Part shown: positions 45,359-56,414 of the stretch, piece by piece
How the letters are laid out: each line of letters opens with the position of its first letter
How positions within the stretch are numbered: the first letter of the stretch is position 1
NCBI GenBank assembly: GCA_900455085.1
Contig: UGTZ01000001.1
Span: 2,262,501 to 2,326,500, forward strand
Source: Providencia rettgeri
GTDB taxonomy: Bacteria > Pseudomonadota > Gammaproteobacteria > Enterobacterales > Enterobacteriaceae
Direction of reading: 5' to 3'
Length of the DNA: 64,000 nt
Position numbers and translations under genes: made by a program
Notes under the pieces: model-generated
What the model was told of the DNA's origin: nothing
The model's input: the letters and a program-made list of their open reading frames with translations, nothing else
Databases searched by the model: none

Positions 45359-47398
45359 TGGCTAAATTGAAAAGGTAATGGCATTTGTAACCGTTCAAAA
45401 TGGTCACATAAATAAACTAATTGTAAAAGTAATTGGGGTTGTATAGCGCCGGAAGCCACCAAAGGTTTGAACTGATTAGCCAACCAAAGCGCCCCCAAAT
45501 CTTCAAGTGTTCTAACGACATACGCTATTTCATCTTGTTGAGTCTGAGATAAACGCTGCCTTCCTGTACATGCTTGAGTTTCTAATACCGAAAGTAGCGG
45601 CCGAACAAGCTGACTAGCCAACGTTAATTCAGGTACAAAAACTTGGTTTTTTTGCTGTTTTTTCACCATATATTCGATAATTTTATTAAAAAAACCAGAA
45701 CGTTGTTTCTTACGCGGTGTACTTTCAAAATCTAAATAGAACAGCTCAATACCATGTTCTTTTTTTTAACCATAATGTTTTGGGGATTAATTGAAGCACT
45801 TCTTGTGAATGGCTCACCTGCACCGTCACAGCACAAATTGGCCATTGCTGCTTTGTAATAAAACGCAATTCCTCAATTTTATGGTCATCACTTCCTTGCC
45901 AATTTAGCCGTAAAAACGCCCTGTTTTTTTGTGAATCAATCACCGTCCACAATACACATTGTTCGGTTTCATCCCAATAGAGCGGCTCATAATCAGTAAT
46001 ATGCAATAAAATGGGCGAAAACCTATTCTCTTGTATAAATGTCGGTAATTCGTTAGCCGCTGATTGCCAGTCGGTATAACCGAATTCAGCTTTGATATTA
46101 AGGTAATCATCAGTTGTTAATCCTTTTTCTTTGCAGCTAACTGCATAGCTTTCACCGCTAGCTGATAATTTCCCTTCCTCTGATAACCTTGGTAAATGCA
46201 ATTTAAAGGGGCTTTTCATCAAACTTACTGCGGTATGTTTCCATAACGCCAAGGTTTGCCAAACATTTTGTCGGTTAAACGTCGGGTCAAGGCTATTTCC
46301 ACGCCCCTGTGTGCATTGAATAATTTTTTTATTTTGTTGATCCCAAAAACTCAATGTAGCACCGATCGCACCGCTATCTGTTTTCCACCAATTCGCATCG
46401 ATAGGCAGCAAATCAAACTCTATGGGTTGGTCGGTATACTGCCGTCTTTGTAACCCTTTGAGTGCCATAAGCTGATGTTCATTGGCTGTTGATAATTGAT
46501 ACATATAAGCAGATATTTCAGCAATTAACCGTAAAACTTGCCCTTCATCCATCGTAAAATGTTTATCGGCTAAGCGTTTAACTTGCTGGCTAAGGCGTTT
46601 CATATAATTGGCTAAGCGAGGCAACCCTTCCGCACGTGCTGACATATTTAGTAATTGCAACTGGCTAGCACTACTTTGGCTAATATGTGATAGCCCTTGT
46701 CGTAACATATCCTGAATGAATTGGTCGACTGAGCCCATCACCATTTTATCGTCTTGGGTCAGCTCTTGTTGATGAGTTTGACCTACGGTTATCTCCTCTG
46801 GCCATTGCCACAGTTGGCCATGCTGAAACATTAGTTTTGCAATAATAGCGAGATGAACTGCACTTTTTTGTTTTTCAGGTATTGATGAAATCATGCCCTG
46901 CAAACCACTACCTCGCATATAAATAATTGGCTCATCATATTCTGGTAGGATAATTTTTAACTGGCTAGAATGTGCTTCATAAACCAGCTCTTTATCTTGC
47001 CATTGCTGCATAAATCTCAACGCTAAACGAATATCAGGTTTCGATGTTTGTTTGATTAGGTCTTCTGGTAATAATGCTAATAATTCACTCAACACCGTTT
47101 CACTAGCTACCGGCTCTGCTAAAGTCATTTCTGCGGCTGTATTCGATTGAACCCATAAAACTGCTGCCAAAATGTGTTTACAGCATCCCGTTGCTGGGCA
47201 ATCGCAAGTGGCTTTTTGGATCCCTTGCGCATCTAAAGAGACACATTGCCCATCACTCGTGAATGTCCCAAGGTTTAAGTCCGTTGGATTAACCTTTTGG
47301 TTTTCAACATCTTTGCGTGCACGCCTGAGTAACCCCACATTCGCTAATACGACTAATGCGTCGTCGTCATACTGTAGGTAACTGTTTTTCCAACTCAT
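45355..47398 (-). CDS. yehQ: SWIM zinc-finger protein (YehQ type), frameshifted in this sequence
   Basis: Last gene of the yeh block. Start at ATG 47398 (MSWKNSYLQYDDDALV), overlapping the yehP stop by ATGA. SWIM motif CDCPATGCCKH near residue 70 (C-x-C...C-x-H), a zinc-binding nucleic-acid or protein-interaction domain. The long remainder has no recognised motif. At an eight-A coding run (45760-45767) the frame breaks after TLWLKK; dropping one A joins EHGIELFYLDFE and a C-terminal 100-residue helical part that otherwise looks like a separate small gene. About 680 residues repaired. Function unknown; in related clusters it always travels with MoxR and VWA proteins. Confidence 0.82.
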
Positions 47399-48549
47399 TG
47401 CATGACCTCTGCTAACCATTGCGCAAAATGCTCCGGTGTTAATGCTGCAACATGCATCCCTCTATCTGCGAGTTTTTGGGCAATTTCAGGGTCATAAACA
47501 GGGAGTGCCTCGTCATCCAACGCAGCTAAACCTAATAATTTCACTTGTTGGCTATGTAAACGCTGTGTGCAATTGAGTAAATGATTCAGCGCGCCACCCT
47601 CTTCAAAATCACTAATTAAGCTAATCACGGTACGTTTTGGGTTACGTATTAAGCTTTCGCAATATTGCATGGCTTTAGCGATATCTGTTCCGCCGCCCAG
47701 TTGCACTGTCATTAACACTTCAACGGGATCATGCGCAAGATGGCTTAAATCTACCACTTGAGTATCAAAAATCACTAAAGAGACACGCACTGTCGGCAAT
47801 GCCGCTAATATACTCGCACACACCGCGGCATACATAATAGAGCTCGCCATCGAGCCGCTTTGGTCCACACACAAGATCACATCCCATGGTAAATGCTGTT
47901 GCTGACGAGAATTAAAATGGGGTGTTTTGATAACTAACCGTTGATTTTGCTTATCGTAATTCTTCAAATTGGCAGCGATAGTCCCTCGCCAATCAAAATT
48001 ACGGCTGTTTGGGATCAGTGAACGTTGAAAACGGTTACGCCGCCCTGTTAATGCGTGACGAAATTGGTTACGCATTTGACTTAAAATATCATCAACTACT
48101 TTACGTATAATATTTTTAACGGCATCACGGGTTTCTTCATTCATTTTCCCGCGTAAGCTTAACAAGGCTTTAGCGAGGGATTTTGTCGGTTCCATGGCAT
48201 TGAGCGCCTGTGGATCCTTTAGTAAGCAGCTGATCTCATAACGTTCTAATGCTTGGGATTGCATCCGCTCAAAAGTACTATTAGGAAATAATTTACGTGC
48301 TTGATTTAACCAGTTAACCGCCGTTAATTGAGAAGCATCTAAGGAGCCGTGGCGTCCAGTTTCTTGTTTTAAGCCTCGACGTTGGTATTCTCGGCGATAT
48401 AAAAAATCCAAAGAACGTTCTATTTTCAACTCTTCAGCACTAAAGGTGGCTTGGCCCAGCGCGTTATCGGCATATTGCCCGAGGACTAAGCGCCAGCGCT
48501 TAGCCAATTGAAGTTGTTCAGGGGTTAATGTCGTATTTTTCTGACTCAT
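47395..48549 (-). CDS. yehP: VWA-domain protein (YehP type)
   Basis: 384 residues. An alpha-helical N-terminal half (1-220), then a von Willebrand A domain with an intact MIDAS metal site: VDQSGSM (D229, S231, S233), GGGTD (T288, D289) and LISDFEEGG. Such VWA proteins work with MoxR-type AAA+ ATPases as substrate adaptors, and yehL is three genes upstream. Joined to yehM by a TAATG junction and to yehQ by ATGA, so production is coupled. Confidence 0.9.
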   Translation of the reverse strand: MSQKNTTLTPEQLQLAKRWRLVLGQYADNALGQATFSAEELKIERSLDFLYRREYQRRGLKQETGRHGSLDASQLTAVNWLNQARKLFPNSTFERMQSQALERYEISCLLKDPQALNAMEPTKSLAKALLSLRGKMNEETRDAVKNIIRKVVDDILSQMRNQFRHALTGRRNRFQRSLIPNSRNFDWRGTIAANLKNYDKQNQRLVIKTPHFNSRQQQHLPWDVILCVDQSGSMASSIMYAAVCASILAALPTVRVSLVIFDTQVVDLSHLAHDPVEVLMTVQLGGGTDIAKAMQYCESLIRNPKRTVISLISDFEEGGALNHLLNCTQRLHSQQVKLLGLAALDDEALPVYDPEIAQKLADRGMHVAALTPEHFAQWLAEVMQ

Positions 48550-51095
48550 TATTTGTCATCCTGAGCACGAGCAAACCAATCCTGTAACCCTAGTTCAATC
48601 AGCTGGCTCTGTAATTGTTGTTCGAGTTGAATCACTTCCATCATCTGTTGTTCATTAAATTCTGTCTGGTGCAATGTGAGTTCTTTTGCCTCAATCGCCA
48701 TGTCTTGTGCCACATATTGTGCCATTTGTGCATTTTGTTTAGGCGTTAACTGGCTAAACGCAAACCGTAAATCAGGTAACACCTGAATAAAACGCCCTTC
48801 ATCCCATTCACTAAGCAACTGATTTAACATATCAATTAATAATGGTATGCGTAAGACTAACTCTGGTGCTGTTCGCATCACACCGATAAAATAGCCAATT
48901 GCCATTTCAGGATCACTGCCTGTGCTGAACGCGCGCCTAATTTCATCTGTCAGGATGGTTTCATCAATTTTCGCCCCAAGGTAACGCAAAGCATCCACTG
49001 CGCCTTTTAAAAGCGGTGTCTGGTTTAACTGACCTTCACAACGGTCTAATGCCTGATAAAAATCATTGGTGTAGTCATGGCTTTTATTAATTTCAGGCAT
49101 AAAAGTGATTAATTCACGGCAAGAAAGTAATGCTGAAAAATGCAGCTCTTGCTGCTGTTCATCCCCTTGTGTAATTTGTGCAAAACAATAAAATGCTTGT
49201 TGTAATAAGGCATCTAAACGCGCTTCGATAGCAAAACTATCTTCAATATCAAAGAATTGGCGCCCCCGCCATAGATGAACCAGTTTATGGCCACAAGCAA
49301 TCAATGATTCAAACTTTGTATCCTGCTGAATATAACCATCCAACAAAGAAAATAATGCGGGCATCCGTTGATGTAACCCAATTAACGCGGCTTGCATAAG
49401 GAGTGCAACCGCACTTTGGCTTGAGCGACTAACCCCTTGTTGTTCTAGGTTTTTTTCCATTTCAAACAAACGGGCTAACGCGATAGCTTTTAATTGCGTT
49501 CCTTTTTCCGATAATGCAATCAATTCCCCTTCAACATTGGGCGTCCACGCGTATTGCCATTCTTCAAATAATAAATCCATTTGGTTACCCGACAAAAAGT
49601 TTGGCCCAGACAGAAGCTTAGCAAAATGGATATCAAGAAATGCTAGTAAATGCAGAAATCGGCTACGCGCACGATGTTGTTGGTTACGGTAAACATCTAA
49701 GCGGCTCACCTTACTTAAGGTATCATCAAGTTTGAAACGAAAGCTTTTTGCTATTTCATAAGTTTCAGTGACTAACGGAGGTGTTGCTGTCCCTTTGGGA
49801 ATTTTTCCGAGTAAAAAGCCGGAAAAACAGGTTGTTATTTCCTGCCAAAGTTCAACTTGGCTTTCATCTAAGCTACCTTTGATAAAAACGCTTTGTAACC
49901 CATCCAACAGGTCATAACGCCCTGGGCCTGCATGCCCACGAAAGACGGCAAGGCGAATGCTTTGCTCTGCAGCCAGTTTAACCGATAAAAAACCGGGAGC
50001 CGCTTCAAATTGCCTTTCACGTAAGATATTCGCAACTTTAGAAAGATAGGCAACACCTAAACGGTTTCGATAAGCCTGCGTAGGCTGGTTATCGCCTGTC
50101 AACTGTGCTTGGCGTTGCTGCAATAATGACAACCATGATTGTTGGTAAAATGCCGGAGAAGGCATGCCGGATGCATAGCCATTTAATGCATCAAGTTTGT
50201 CATAGCTATAGCGAATAAACCAAGCCTTGTCTTGTTCACCCAATTTTTGTTGTTGAATAAACGCTTTTTGTTGTGCTACAGAAAGCTTAAATTGTTGATT
50301 GCGAGTCTCTTCTAACCCTTCAAGAAGCGCAAGGGTATGGAATCCTCCCGTCACCACCACAATTTTAGCTTGTGGATGCTGGGCTTTAATGGTCTGGATA
50401 TGCGCTTGCATATAGCGCTCACGCTGTATAGAGCCTTCTGCTTCAAGGACTTGGGGCTCATAATCAAGCCGTGCCAATGCACACCAAATAAAGCTATCCA
50501 TGAAAAATGTCTGCCAATCCGCGAGTTGTTCAATCGCCCGTAATTCAAAAATTTGCTCCCATAATTCATCATGGTCACGGCAACCACTTTTTTTCGCAAG
50601 CTGGCTAATAAATAGGCTATGGGCTAAGTAGCGTTCTTTCTGCAAACTTTGATATTGCAACTCATTGGCTTCGTCTTCATTAACTTGCGCTGTCCATGGT
50701 AAGTCAATGAAACGCAACTGGGCTTGGTGTTGTTGGCCGATTTGTAAAGCCTGCCATTCAGGGGAATATTCACAGAAAGGAAAATAAGCAGATCGAGTGA
50801 CAACGTCACTTTTATCTTCTACTTGTGCGGGTTTTACTTCTGTTTGTGCCATAATAGCGACAGGTGGCAGGGTATCATGATGTAATAAGCTCGCCAGTAG
50901 CCCATTAAAACTATCGGGTCCCTCGATTAAAACATAGTCAGGTTCGATTTGTTCAATCAAAGACAACGTACTGTATGCACATGCGGGGCTATGATGCCGA
51001 ATAGGTGCAAAGTAGATACCGGCTGATTCAAGTTGTTGCCTGTCGTGTAATGCATTTTCAATGCGTTTTGGTAAAGGTATAGATAGCAAGCTCAC
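48549..51095 (-). CDS. yehM: DUF5682 protein (YehM type)
   Basis: Large protein of 848 residues, somewhat longer than E. coli YehM. N-terminal DUF5682 features are FAPIRHHSPACAYSTL, DYVLIEGPDSFNGL and VVVTGGFHTLALLEGL; the conserved histidines and acidic residues hint at a TIKI/EreA-like hydrolase fold, but no reaction is known. The C-terminal half is helical. Located between the AAA+ and VWA genes, it is probably part of the same complex. Confidence 0.85.
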   Translation of the reverse strand: MSLLSIPLPKRIENALHDRQQLESAGIYFAPIRHHSPACAYSTLSLIEQIEPDYVLIEGPDSFNGLLASLLHHDTLPPVAIMAQTEVKPAQVEDKSDVVTRSAYFPFCEYSPEWQALQIGQQHQAQLRFIDLPWTAQVNEDEANELQYQSLQKERYLAHSLFISQLAKKSGCRDHDELWEQIFELRAIEQLADWQTFFMDSFIWCALARLDYEPQVLEAEGSIQRERYMQAHIQTIKAQHPQAKIVVVTGGFHTLALLEGLEETRNQQFKLSVAQQKAFIQQQKLGEQDKAWFIRYSYDKLDALNGYASGMPSPAFYQQSWLSLLQQRQAQLTGDNQPTQAYRNRLGVAYLSKVANILRERQFEAAPGFLSVKLAAEQSIRLAVFRGHAGPGRYDLLDGLQSVFIKGSLDESQVELWQEITTCFSGFLLGKIPKGTATPPLVTETYEIAKSFRFKLDDTLSKVSRLDVYRNQQHRARSRFLHLLAFLDIHFAKLLSGPNFLSGNQMDLLFEEWQYAWTPNVEGELIALSEKGTQLKAIALARLFEMEKNLEQQGVSRSSQSAVALLMQAALIGLHQRMPALFSLLDGYIQQDTKFESLIACGHKLVHLWRGRQFFDIEDSFAIEARLDALLQQAFYCFAQITQGDEQQQELHFSALLSCRELITFMPEINKSHDYTNDFYQALDRCEGQLNQTPLLKGAVDALRYLGAKIDETILTDEIRRAFSTGSDPEMAIGYFIGVMRTAPELVLRIPLLIDMLNQLLSEWDEGRFIQVLPDLRFAFSQLTPKQNAQMAQYVAQDMAIEAKELTLHQTEFNEQQMMEVIQLEQQLQSQLIELGLQDWFARAQDDK

Positions 51096-51200
51096 CGCTG
51101 ATTTCCCTAAGGGTTATTCGTCTTAAATGGCCTTGTACTGATTCAATCATCATGACGAGGGGTTGGTAGAACCATAGTGGCTCTACCTTGTTATGAAACT

Positions 51201-52310
51201 TTATTGCCAATATGCCCTCGAAGCATCAAAAAAAGCTTTCCACTCTTGGCTATGTTTCGCCCTTTCTCTCGCGACATTGTCAATGTAATAACGCATCCGT
51301 TTGATATCATCTGCGTTATCTTTTAAAACCACACCAATAAGCTGGCGTGCAACTGCTCCTGCATTGAGTGTGCCATCACCTAAGTAATGGGCTTCAAGCG
51401 CACATGCATAAGCAATATTAACGGCTTCAGCTGTCGACATCACCGCGTCTGGCGTTTTAATGCTGCCCCCATCTTTGGTATTTCCTGAACGCAATTCTTG
51501 GAACGTGGTGACCAACAGCTCGATCACGTTGCTTGGGATGGTTACTTGGCCATTGAGGTCAGCTAACTCTGCGGTTAATTGCTTATTGATCAGCTCAATT
51601 TCAAATGCGGGATCTTGGATAGGCCGTACCGTTTCAAAATTAAATCGACGTTTTAACGCTGATGACATTTCATGAACGCCACGATCACGCAAGTTTGCTG
51701 TACCAATTAAATTAAACCCTTGTTTCGCGCTGATCCGTGCATTGTCTTTCATTTCAGGGATCATCATTTGCTTTTCTGACATCAAGCTAACCAGCACATC
51801 TTGAATTTCAGGAGGACAGCGCGTGATCTCTTCAAAACGAACAATTTTCCCCTCTTGCATACCTTGGTATAACGGCGAGCTAACCAATGCTTTCTCTGTT
51901 GGGCCTTCAGCTAATAGCAATGCATAATTCCATGAATATTTAATATGATCTTCAGTTGTGCCCGCGGTTCCTTGAATGGTTAAACCTGAATCACCACTAA
52001 TTGCAGCAGCTAATAACTCCGATAACATGGATTTTGCCGTCCCAGGCTCCCCGACTAACATTAACCCTTGTTTGCCTAATAACGTCACAATTGCACGGTC
52101 AACTAAAGCATCATCACCAAAAAATTTTGCAGAAATATTGAGTGATTCATCACCTAAGATAAATTGCCTAACAGCACGAGGTGAGCGCAACCACCCTTGT
52201 GGTTTCGGGTTCTGTTTATCTGCTTCGGTTAAACGCGCCAATTCATCGGCAAAACGAATTTCTGCGCTTTCACGCAGAATATTCCCTTCTATTGTTTTAC
52301 TTTTAGTCAT
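51201..52310 (-). CDS. yehL: MoxR-type AAA+ ATPase (YehL type)
   Basis: 369 residues. Walker A GEPGTAKS (87-94), Walker B VRFEE (157-161), sensor-1 NLIGTAN (200-206) and an arginine-finger region ALKRRFNFE (218-226) are all intact, so it should form an active hexameric chaperone-like ATPase. It is 24 bp behind the DUF4132 gene and 105 bp before yehM. MoxR/VWA pairs remodel or activate partner proteins; the partner here is probably one of the neighbours. Confidence 0.92.
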   Translation of the reverse strand: MTKSKTIEGNILRESAEIRFADELARLTEADKQNPKPQGWLRSPRAVRQFILGDESLNISAKFFGDDALVDRAIVTLLGKQGLMLVGEPGTAKSMLSELLAAAISGDSGLTIQGTAGTTEDHIKYSWNYALLLAEGPTEKALVSSPLYQGMQEGKIVRFEEITRCPPEIQDVLVSLMSEKQMMIPEMKDNARISAKQGFNLIGTANLRDRGVHEMSSALKRRFNFETVRPIQDPAFEIELINKQLTAELADLNGQVTIPSNVIELLVTTFQELRSGNTKDGGSIKTPDAVMSTAEAVNIAYACALEAHYLGDGTLNAGAVARQLIGVVLKDNADDIKRMRYYIDNVARERAKHSQEWKAFFDASRAYWQ

Positions 52311-52334
52311 TCTAAAATCCTACGTTAAACCCAC

Positions 52335-55300
52335 TTACCAAGGTGTTTTCTTTTCCCACTCAGGATCAAAACCTGCACACGCATCCGCAACTTTTAAATA
52401 ATCCGCATAGCTTTCAGCTAATAAAATAGGTGGGATATCTTTTAACTCGATATAGCTGCGGTTCCATGAGCTTTGTTGTGATTTTTCGAAGCTTAATGAA
52501 AACAAAACCGCTGGAATATTTTCCTCTGGCACATAGCTGCCACTAAATTCGATATAGACATAAAAACCTAAACTGGCGAAGTGTTTTGCATAATGGGTAA
52601 AACTCCCACCGTCTTCTGCTTGCCCGCGTTGATAACCCATTTTTGTCAAGACGCCACGCAAGGTATAGGTGTCGGTTAACCACCCTTTACGATCTTCAAT
52701 TTCAGTTAATTTCAGATCCAGATCAGGGATTTTATGTTCCATTTGTGAAAATAAAAATTTCACTTTGTAATCTTTAAAGTGCGTTATCCACGCTTTTCGC
52801 TCATCTTCACTGACCAATGCAGCATGGGCTAATTTGATGTAAGAGTCAGCAGATAACGTCACTTCGTCATCATCTAAATTTAATAAACTACCATCATCCG
52901 ATGGACGAAACACATTCAGGATATTGTTCTCTTTCGTTTCTATCCAAACTAATTTTTCGATAAGGCCACGCATCACCGGGTGCGCTTGGATATATTCCTG
53001 CCAATCTGCGGTTGTCCAAAGGCGCTCTGCGCACATCGCTTCATATAAACGAGCCGTTTGCAGTTCAATGACTTGCTTGAGTTCTTTTTTACTCGCAGTG
53101 AATAGCTTTTTAGATTCTTTAGCCAATTCTTCGTTATCGGTTTTACGTGTAGCGGGTAATGCTTTGATTTCTTTGCCTTCTGGATTAAATAAGACTAATT
53201 TTTACTGTGCGTCCAGTTTCGCAGTAAACGTACGATCACCGTATTCAAGTGCCAAAATACCTGTTTCATCCATTCCGGCAGTCGGTATTGTTCTATCTGC
53301 AAGTTCATCCGCACTCCAACCATTACGTTCAGCAATTTGAGCAACAAGTCCGCGCGCTTTTTCTTGAACTGACGCGGTACGATAACGGCGAGAAAGTGAC
53401 AATAATAATTGAATAATCAGAGGGTCATTGCTTGTCGCCACCGCATCAATCATGGCTTCAATTTGTGCACGACGTTGGTAATGATCACGCATATAGTTGC
53501 GCAATGTGGTTACGGCAAGGTGCCCTTCAATACCACAAATCAGCGCTAACATTCCTTTATCACTAATAGCGGAGCCTAAATAGCGGCGCAGAACTTCATT
53601 TTTAATCTCATTAAACGTCTGTTCTAAAGTATAGTTTTCATACTGACTATAATATTCAGGCCAGCGTTTCACCCAATCTTGATAATTAGCTAAGCGTTTT
53701 GGGGCATCACGTTCTGCTTCTGCCATTGCCATTTCTAATGACGGCCCAGCAATATCTTGCCCGATAAAACTATTTAAAATAAAACTACCTAATTTCTTTT
53801 GGCTATCTATCGAAAGTAAACCAATATAACGTTGAAGTAATCCATTACCCGCTGGCATTTTTAATTTAACGGCCAGAACCACCCACCAGCGAATAATATC
53901 GGCTTCTACGGGTTTATTATTTTGCCAAGTTAATGCCGGCAAAGAATCGAGATTAAACCATGCCATACTAGCAGGCGCTTTCGCTTTTAGCCCTTTTTGC
54001 GCTTCAGCTAATAACACTTTAGGCGCAAGATAACCGGAAATATCCTCACCAAATTGTTCCAGTGCAGTTAACAAGGCCGCCCGTACAACTTCCCGTTTTT
54101 CTTTCTTTAATAAGGCATAGAGTGGTTTTAATGACTCTGGATTTTTCAAACGAGCCAACCATTCAATTGCGGTGACACGAATTTCTTGTTTGCCTGAATC
54201 TAACCCTTCTGCCGCGTTGAGGTGAATATTCGGTAATGTCTCTAGTAGTTTTTGCGCGCTCAGACGATGGGTTTTATTTTCCCCAAGAGCCAACTCCATA
54301 ATACGTGGAATAAAACGTGCTGGAATGGTCGGTAACATTGCAAGGACATCAATTCCACTCGCCGCATCATATTCTTGATAATAACGCTGCGTTTCTTGTT
54401 GAGGAATTAAACCTAATGCTTCTGCAATAAAATCTGGGTATTGAATGAAAAACGTCCAAACTTGTGCTGGCTGGTTAAAAATAGCTAACCCATTAGCATA
54501 TGAGCGCAAACAAAGGTCTGCAATCAACCGTGTTGCGTTTTTAAAATGACATTGTGTTAACGTTTTTTCTAGCTGACGCAATTCAATTTGCCCAAGAATT
54601 CGTGGTGGAACTTCCCGTGTAAGATGGTAATGGGATAAATGTTCCTCATTTGTTCGGTTATGGCTGATCAGACGTAATGCATGGAATAAGGTATATTCTG
54701 GCAAGTTAGTAATACGTTCTTTAAATTTCACCACGCTATATTCATGGTCAGTAATAATTTCCTTACCTGAATTCAGCTTATCAATCACCTTACAGCAGGC
54801 TTGCGCATTGAGTTTTTGGAATTCTTTATAATGTCGCTGTGCCCAATTGTAGCTGTGCTTCTGTTTTTTGTTTTCTTCAATTTCACTTTCTGCATTTTCC
54901 TTGGCTTTTTGCAGCATTTCATTGAAATTATTAACTAAGATATCTTTTGCACTTTCAGGCAGCGGTGTATCTTCTAATTCAATAAACTCAGGTAACTCAG
55001 TCTCTTCAACTTGGCTGGCGGTATCCATGACTGAAAATCTCGAAATTGCACTTTCAATACTTTTCAGTACGGTTTTATTGGTTTCCGTTGTCAATGCCGC
55101 TGCTAATATCTCTCTGTGTTCGCCTATACGGGCAAACAAATCTGCTGCTTGGGTACGCTGTTTTGGCGTACCTCCAGTTAAAATTTGAGTTAAGTGTTGC
55201 GTAACCGATTGTGCAGGTAAAATTGCCATTGTGGGTTCCGCGGCTGCACGCACTGTTTTTAACGAACTAGTAGCAAAAGAAACTAATACATCAGCAAAAA

Positions 55301-56069
55301 GCGTATAAAGCTCAACGTCTTTCTTCAGTGTGTTGATTAACTGAATTTGCCCTGCAGCAGATAAATTATTCACTAACGTCTGCTTAATAAATGCTTGTTC
55401 TGCGATTAAATACGCTTTGAATCCTGGAATGGCAAATAACCGATTTAAGTTATCATAATGGTAATCAGATAAATGATGACGATCGAAAATGATATATAAA
55501 ATAGTGTTAGCCGGTTTATCTGTCTCTTGTTCGATGATTTCAGTTAGTAGGTCAAAATGCCAATGTTTACGGTGTTCTAACTTAGTATCCCGCGAATTAT
55601 CATAGGTTTTTGCAAAGGCATCGCCCATTAAATAACTTACCCACGATGGTAATTCAGGTGTTAATACTTTGATGTTAATATCTTGGCACGCCGCCGCTAA
55701 TACTTTTGCAAAACGGGCAATTTGCGATGAAGTAATCCCATCGCCCACTTTCGAATATAGTTTATGTCTTGCATTTGCCCCTTGGCGAATTAATTTATTA
55801 TATTGGCTCGAATTAAAGCTATTCCCTCCCCACCACCAATCTACGGTACCGGGCTTATCGAGCAAAATAACCGCTTTTTCGGTATCCAATTGGCTTAATT
55901 GAACCAATACTTCTGGCGATTTTCCATCTAATACATACTCTAAAACGGTTTTAGGTAGTTCTTCATCTAAGACAGACAAAGGTAAAAGCGCTTCTTGTAA
56001 ATATTGTTCTGCAACGGGTGATTCTTTTTTCCCAAAAATTGAAAGAAGATTAAATGTGAACTTTGCCAT
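52335..56069 (-). CDS. yehI: DUF4132 (MolR/YehI-type) giant protein with an in-frame stop
   Basis: First gene of the block, 1244 codons. The N-terminal 950 residues contain HEAT-like helical repeats (for example IRVTAIEWLARLKNPESLKP and EVVRAALLTALEQFGED); the C-terminal 260 are the DUF4132 domain (TYTLRGVLTKMGYQRGQAED, VYIEFSGSYVPEEN). A TAA at 53202-53204 interrupts the frame at FTAKLDAQ-stop-KLVLFNPEGKE without any frame change, separating HEAT from most of DUF4132. A C-to-T change of CAA would explain it. The downstream part has an internal ATG at 53126 without a convincing ribosome site. Function unknown; MolR relatives were once linked to molybdate, without clear support. Confidence 0.82.
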
Positions 56070-56414
56070 CTGATATCCCTAAAAGTATTTATATAACAAC
56101 TTCTTATCATTTTAATGATATCGTCACAATTTGATTATTCTTAATCATTTTTAATTAAGATATATCATTTAACCCGTCTTGCGATTTTAAATTCTACCTA
56201 TAGGGATATAGCTATAGGTTTACTCTTTATAATTAAACTTTACCCAATAAATTATTTAATTAACTGCCTTATACCTCTATTTTTCTTTTGATTATGTTGA
56301 CGATAATTCTGATAACAGTTTATTGCTATTTACATCAAATTTATTCGCGAAGAAAACGTTGACTAAACACTAAATCTAATATTAGACTAAAAATCTAGTC
56401 AACGTATTGAATGT
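56070..56414. other. 345-bp AT-rich divergent promoter region
   Basis: No gene. It must hold the promoters of the yeh block (leftward) and of the RidA operon (rightward). Two palindromes stand out: ACCTATAG-N8-CTATAGGT at 56196-56219, an operator-like site, and the nested palindrome at 56356-56405 described separately. No CRP or FNR box was found. Confidence 0.7.
56356..56405. promoter_or_regulatory. 50-bp nested palindrome upstream of the RidA operon
   Basis: Outer arms ACGTTGACTA (56356-56365) and TAGTCAACGT (56396-56405) are perfect over 10 bp; the loop contains a second perfect 12-bp palindrome TCTAATATTAGA (56375-56386). The RidA start follows after 9 bp. It could be a paired operator for the YheO-like regulator encoded in the operon or an RNA hairpin over the leader. 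Confidence 0.75.

Noticed and set aside
45355..45669. A separate 104-residue gene after yehQ
   Set aside because: Removing one A from the eight-A run at 45760-45767 fuses it in frame with the SWIM protein; it is that protein's C-terminus.
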